Assembly (NCBI GenBank): GCA_902795665.1
Contig: CADBMA010000034.1
Span: 1-8,446 of the forward strand
Source of the DNA: an uncultured Rhodospirillales bacterium
GTDB taxonomy: Bacteria; Pseudomonadota; Alphaproteobacteria; RF32; CAG-239
Length of the DNA: 8,446 nt
Direction of reading: 5' to 3'
Each line of letters starts with the position of its first letter. Positions within the stretch are counted from its first letter, which is position 1. The translations under genes were made by a program, and so were the position numbers. Of the stretch, positions 6,761-8,446 are shown one piece after another. The notes beneath the pieces are model-generated. The model did no database searches and had not been told where the DNA came from. It saw nothing but the letters and a program-made list of their open reading frames with translations.

Positions 6761-7561
6761 TTTTTTATACGGTGGACGGTCCAAACCTTTAGGTGAATAA
6801 GTAAACACTTCGTACCCGTCTTTTGTTACACCAAGAGAATGTTCAAATTGTGCGGAAAGACTCTTATCCCGTGTTACGGCGGTCCAGCCATTTGATAAAA
6901 TTAACCCTTCTTTTTTACCAATATTAATCATTGGCTCAATTGTAAAAATCATACCTTCTTCAATGCGTGGACCTGTACCTTTTTTTCCGCAATGCATAAC
7001 ATTTGGATTATCATGAAATACACGCCCTACTCCATGTCCGCAGAACATATCAACCACTGAATAGCCATAACGATGAGCATATTCCTCAATTACCGCTCCG
7101 ATATCGCCAAAATGAGCCCCCGGTTTAACAACCTCAATACCTCGCATCATACATTCATAAGTAACATCACACAAACGGGTTGCTTTCAACTTGGGTTTGC
7201 CGACATAGAACATACGGCTTGTATCACCAAACCACCCGTCCACAATAACCGTAACATCAATATTGACAATATCACCATTAGCCAGCTTTTGCTCAGCACT
7301 CGGAATACCGTGACAAATTACATGGTTTACCGAAATACATGTATATTTTGGATAGCCATTATAATTAATGCAGGCAGAAACGGCACCATGTGATGTTATA
7401 TAATCATTGCACAAATTATCCAAATATTCCGTAGAGACACCAACATCTACATAATCTGCAATATAATCCAAAACTTCGGCAGCCAGACGCCCCGCCTTAC
7501 GCATTCCTTCAAAATCAGACTGTTCATAAATTGTAATCCGATCTTCGTTTTTACGGCTCAA
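6758..7561 (-). CDS. map: Type I methionine aminopeptidase
   Basis: Cytoplasmic dinuclear-metal enzyme that removes the initiator methionine from new proteins. The 267-aa product has the pita-bread fold signature with all five metal ligands: D102 (NIDVT), D113 (FGDTSRMF), H176 (CGHGVGRVFH), E209 (FTIEPMINIG) and E240 (SAQFEHSLGVT); the substrate-contacting H84 (VICHG) is also present. The start is TTG at 7561: it has GAGGAG 8 nt upstream, the frame holds TGA and TAA stops just before it, and the next in-frame ATG (residue 20) would remove conserved N-terminal residues before MRKAGRLAAEVLD. It heads a map-radC pair and is divergent from tspO. No residue is missing. Confidence 0.97.
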   Translation of the reverse strand: MSRKNEDRITIYEQSDFEGMRKAGRLAAEVLDYIADYVDVGVSTEYLDNLCNDYITSHGAVSACINYNGYPKYTCISVNHVICHGIPSAEQKLANGDIVNIDVTVIVDGWFGDTSRMFYVGKPKLKATRLCDVTYECMMRGIEVVKPGAHFGDIGAVIEEYAHRYGYSVVDMFCGHGVGRVFHDNPNVMHCGKKGTGPRIEEGMIFTIEPMINIGKKEGLILSNGWTAVTRDKSLSAQFEHSLGVTKDGYEVFTYSPKGLDRPPYKK

Positions 7562-7569
7562 TTTCTTAT

Positions 7570-7575
7570 CTCCTC
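7570..7575 (-). promoter_or_regulatory. Strong Shine-Dalgarno supporting the TTG start of map
   Basis: GAGGAG on the minus strand lies 8 nt before TTG 7561. In-frame stop codons TAA and TGA lie immediately upstream of the site, so no longer ATG-started form is possible. Confidence 0.75.
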
Positions 7576-7627
7576 ATTACAACTCAATACAAGCTACACC
7601 CTCCGTTTGTTTTTTGCAACTGCAATC

Positions 7628-7655
7628 TTGAATATTTTCATTATCAAATTACATT
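7628..7655 (+). promoter_or_regulatory. Candidate promoter for tspO
   Basis: TTGAAT (7628-7633) and TACATT (7650-7655) are separated by 16 bp, each a 4/6 consensus match. It would give a leader of about 25 nt with GAGGA at 7675-7679. It overlaps the candidate map promoter on the other strand. Weak; based only on hexamer resemblance. Confidence 0.25.
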
Positions 7656-7668
7656 ATCATAACAACAA
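7640..7668 (-). promoter_or_regulatory. Candidate promoter for map-radC
   Basis: On the minus strand TTGTTG (7668-7663) and GATAAT (7645-7640, 5/6 match to the -10 box) are 17 bp apart, giving a leader of roughly 70 nt before map. The -35 match is only 3/6 and the region is AT-rich, so this is tentative. It overlaps the repeated CATTATCA sequence discussed in the findings. Confidence 0.3.
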
Positions 7669-7685
7669 CCAAAAGAGGAAATGAC

Positions 7686-8180
7686 ATGAAAATTGATTTT
7701 AAACGACTAATATATTGCTTTGTAATGGTTTTTGCTTCAATGTTTATTGGCGGATATTACAATAATGCCGGTGTCGCTTCATGGTATCAAGACTTGGCCA
7801 GACCAATAGCCACTCCTCCGGATATTGTCTTCCCGATTGTATGGGCAATTTTATACATTATGATGGCAATTTCATTTTATTTGGCATTTATGAAAGAGAC
7901 ATCTGATGCCAAATATAAAATTCTTAACGGCTGGTTTATCGGATTGCTGTTTTTGCATATTGTTTGGACATATGCCTTTTTCTACATGGGATATCTGGGC
8001 ATAGCCTTGATTGTGCTGATTGTTATTGATGTACTGAGCTATATGATAATGATGGAATTTTGGCGCGTTTCCAAAATATCAGCATGGATGTTTTTGCCAT
8101 ATTTTACATGGATTTTGTTTGCAACTTATTTGAACGCTGCATTCATCAACCTAAACAGTTATATAGTAGTAGTTGAATAA
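7686..8180 (+). CDS. tspO: TspO/MBR family membrane protein
   Basis: Five-helix integral membrane protein of the TspO/peripheral benzodiazepine receptor family, which binds tetrapyrroles such as protoporphyrin and haem and, in some bacteria, affects stress or photopigment gene control. At 164 aa it has normal family length. Helices fall at about 7-25, 45-67, 81-100, 104-124 and 131-152. Family motifs: SWYQDLARP (32-40), PPDIVFPIVWAILY (44-57), and the C-terminal LPYFTWILFATYLNAAFINLN (137-157). At the conserved LNxxW of helix 3 the Asn is His (LHIVW, 90-94). The start ATG 7686 has GAGGA 6 nt upstream. It is divergent from map and ends at a hairpin terminator, so it is likely a single-gene unit. 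The ligand and role in this organism cannot be inferred. Confidence 0.93.
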   Translation: MKIDFKRLIYCFVMVFASMFIGGYYNNAGVASWYQDLARPIATPPDIVFPIVWAILYIMMAISFYLAFMKETSDAKYKILNGWFIGLLFLHIVWTYAFFYMGYLGIALIVLIVIDVLSYMIMMEFWRVSKISAWMFLPYFTWILFATYLNAAFINLNSYIVVVE

Positions 8181-8196
8181 TATATTCATATAACAA

Positions 8197-8227
8197 AAAA
8201 AACAGCCGACAATGTTGGCTGTTTTTT
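8197..8227. terminator. Bidirectional intrinsic terminator between tspO and the ACP-like gene
   Basis: The arms at 8197-8210 (six A then CAGCCGAC) and 8214-8227 (GTTGGCTG then six T) pair as a 14-bp stem with one G-T wobble and a 3-base loop. On the plus strand the stem ends in six T for tspO; on the minus strand it ends in eight T (A-run 8195-8202) for the convergent gene. The position between two convergent stops (8180 and 8231) fits a shared terminator. Confidence 0.88.
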
Positions 8228-8230
8228 CTT

Positions 8231-8446
8231 TTATATGCGGGCATCAATGTACGCCGCGAATTCGCTTATTGACATCAGGCAAATTATGCCGGTGTCCTCG
8301 AGGGGAATCTCGATTGCATAGTACATTTCAACCTCTGCAATCAGGACGGCTACATTGCTTCTGGTCAGTTTAGAATCCCTGACCATTTTACCTGTAATGC
8401 TTACTCCCCCATTTTCACCACCTAGGATCTTGGTGATAAACTCAAA
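8231..8446 (-). CDS. Acyl-carrier-protein-like protein, C-terminal 71 residues (cut by window edge)
   Basis: Minus-strand frame with a stop at 8231-8233, open to the right edge, so the start is outside. The visible 71 residues resemble the C-terminal part of a phosphopantetheine-attachment (acyl carrier) domain: helix-2-like VAVLIAEVEMYY followed by AIEIPLED and a final helix SISEFAAYIDARI, matching the ACP pattern of VELIMALEEEF, IEIPDED and VxDLxxYI. The DSL motif that would carry the pantetheine serine should fall just before helix 2; there the sequence is LTRSNVAVL, with Ser one place out of register and no DSL. The gene may encode a divergent, non-canonical or inactive carrier protein. 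GC is about 45% (98 of 216), leucine codons are all CTN, and two of three arginines are AGA/AGG, unlike the neighbours. Assignment rests on pattern resemblance only; another small alpha-helical family is possible. Confidence 0.5.
   Translation of the reverse strand, partial: FEFITKILGGENGGVSITGKMVRDSKLTRSNVAVLIAEVEMYYAIEIPLEDTGIICLMSISEFAAYIDARI

Noticed and set aside
7073..7393. Plus-strand open frame of 106 codons inside map
   Set aside because: It is fully antisense to map, whose catalytic residues and family motifs span the same bases. The product is low-complexity (Asn/Ile-rich) with no recognisable family, as expected of a shadow frame.
7681..7689. Two-codon upstream ORF (ATG ACA TGA) overlapping the tspO start
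   Set aside because: The ATG at 7681 is only one base after the GAGGA core, too close for initiation, and it is probably a chance feature of ATGACATGAAA. ATG 7686 has proper spacing.
8258..8426. Three six-base restriction palindromes (GAATTC 8258, CTCGAG 8297, CCTAGG 8421) hinting at a cloning vector or chimera
   Set aside because: About three six-base palindromes of any kind are expected by chance in 216 bases, and the frame reads as a plausible protein through all of them. There is no vector-like polylinker.

Overview
The window looks like a stretch of chromosome from a low-GC alphaproteobacterium. The evidence is the gene order phoH-ybeY-corC-lnt-(XRE regulator)-metK-trmB, which is a familiar alphaproteobacterial arrangement, plus an XRE regulator of the PraR/PhrR type next to metK and a RadC N-terminus of the alphaproteobacterial kind. 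GC is roughly 38-40% by eye. An uncultured host-associated or gut lineage is a reasonable guess, but this is inference. Almost everything here is conserved housekeeping; I see no defence system, CRISPR array, insertion sequence, prophage, tRNA or rRNA.

Left block (1-3547, + strand): the 3' part of phoH (its 5' end lies outside the window), ybeY, a CBS-domain CorC/YbeX protein and lnt are packed with overlaps or a 6-bp gap, as expected for one operon. In other bacteria these genes link RNA and ribosome quality control (PhoH, YbeY), an accessory CorC/YbeX protein and lipoprotein N-acylation (Lnt). Two of the junctions are the identical 8-base overlap ATGATTAA.

Middle block (3548-6061, + strand): an AT-rich spacer with candidate promoters precedes the XRE regulator gene. 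A strong intrinsic terminator follows it and lies only about 25 bases before metK. metK and trmB overlap by 10 bp. They make S-adenosylmethionine and use it for tRNA m7G46 methylation, respectively. The rimP-nusA genes often found after trmB are absent; instead trmB converges on radC with one base between the stop codons.

Right block (6063-8446): map and radC form a minus-strand pair, map starting with TTG behind a strong Shine-Dalgarno. A 124-bp divergent spacer separates map from tspO (+), a five-helix TspO/MBR membrane protein. tspO ends at a bidirectional hairpin terminator, shared with a convergent minus-strand gene running off the right edge. That last gene looks like the C-terminal part of an acyl-carrier-protein-like domain, lacks the usual DSL serine motif and has different codon use from its neighbours. 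It is the least ordinary item in the window.

All eleven genes end in TAA or TAG, none in TGA.
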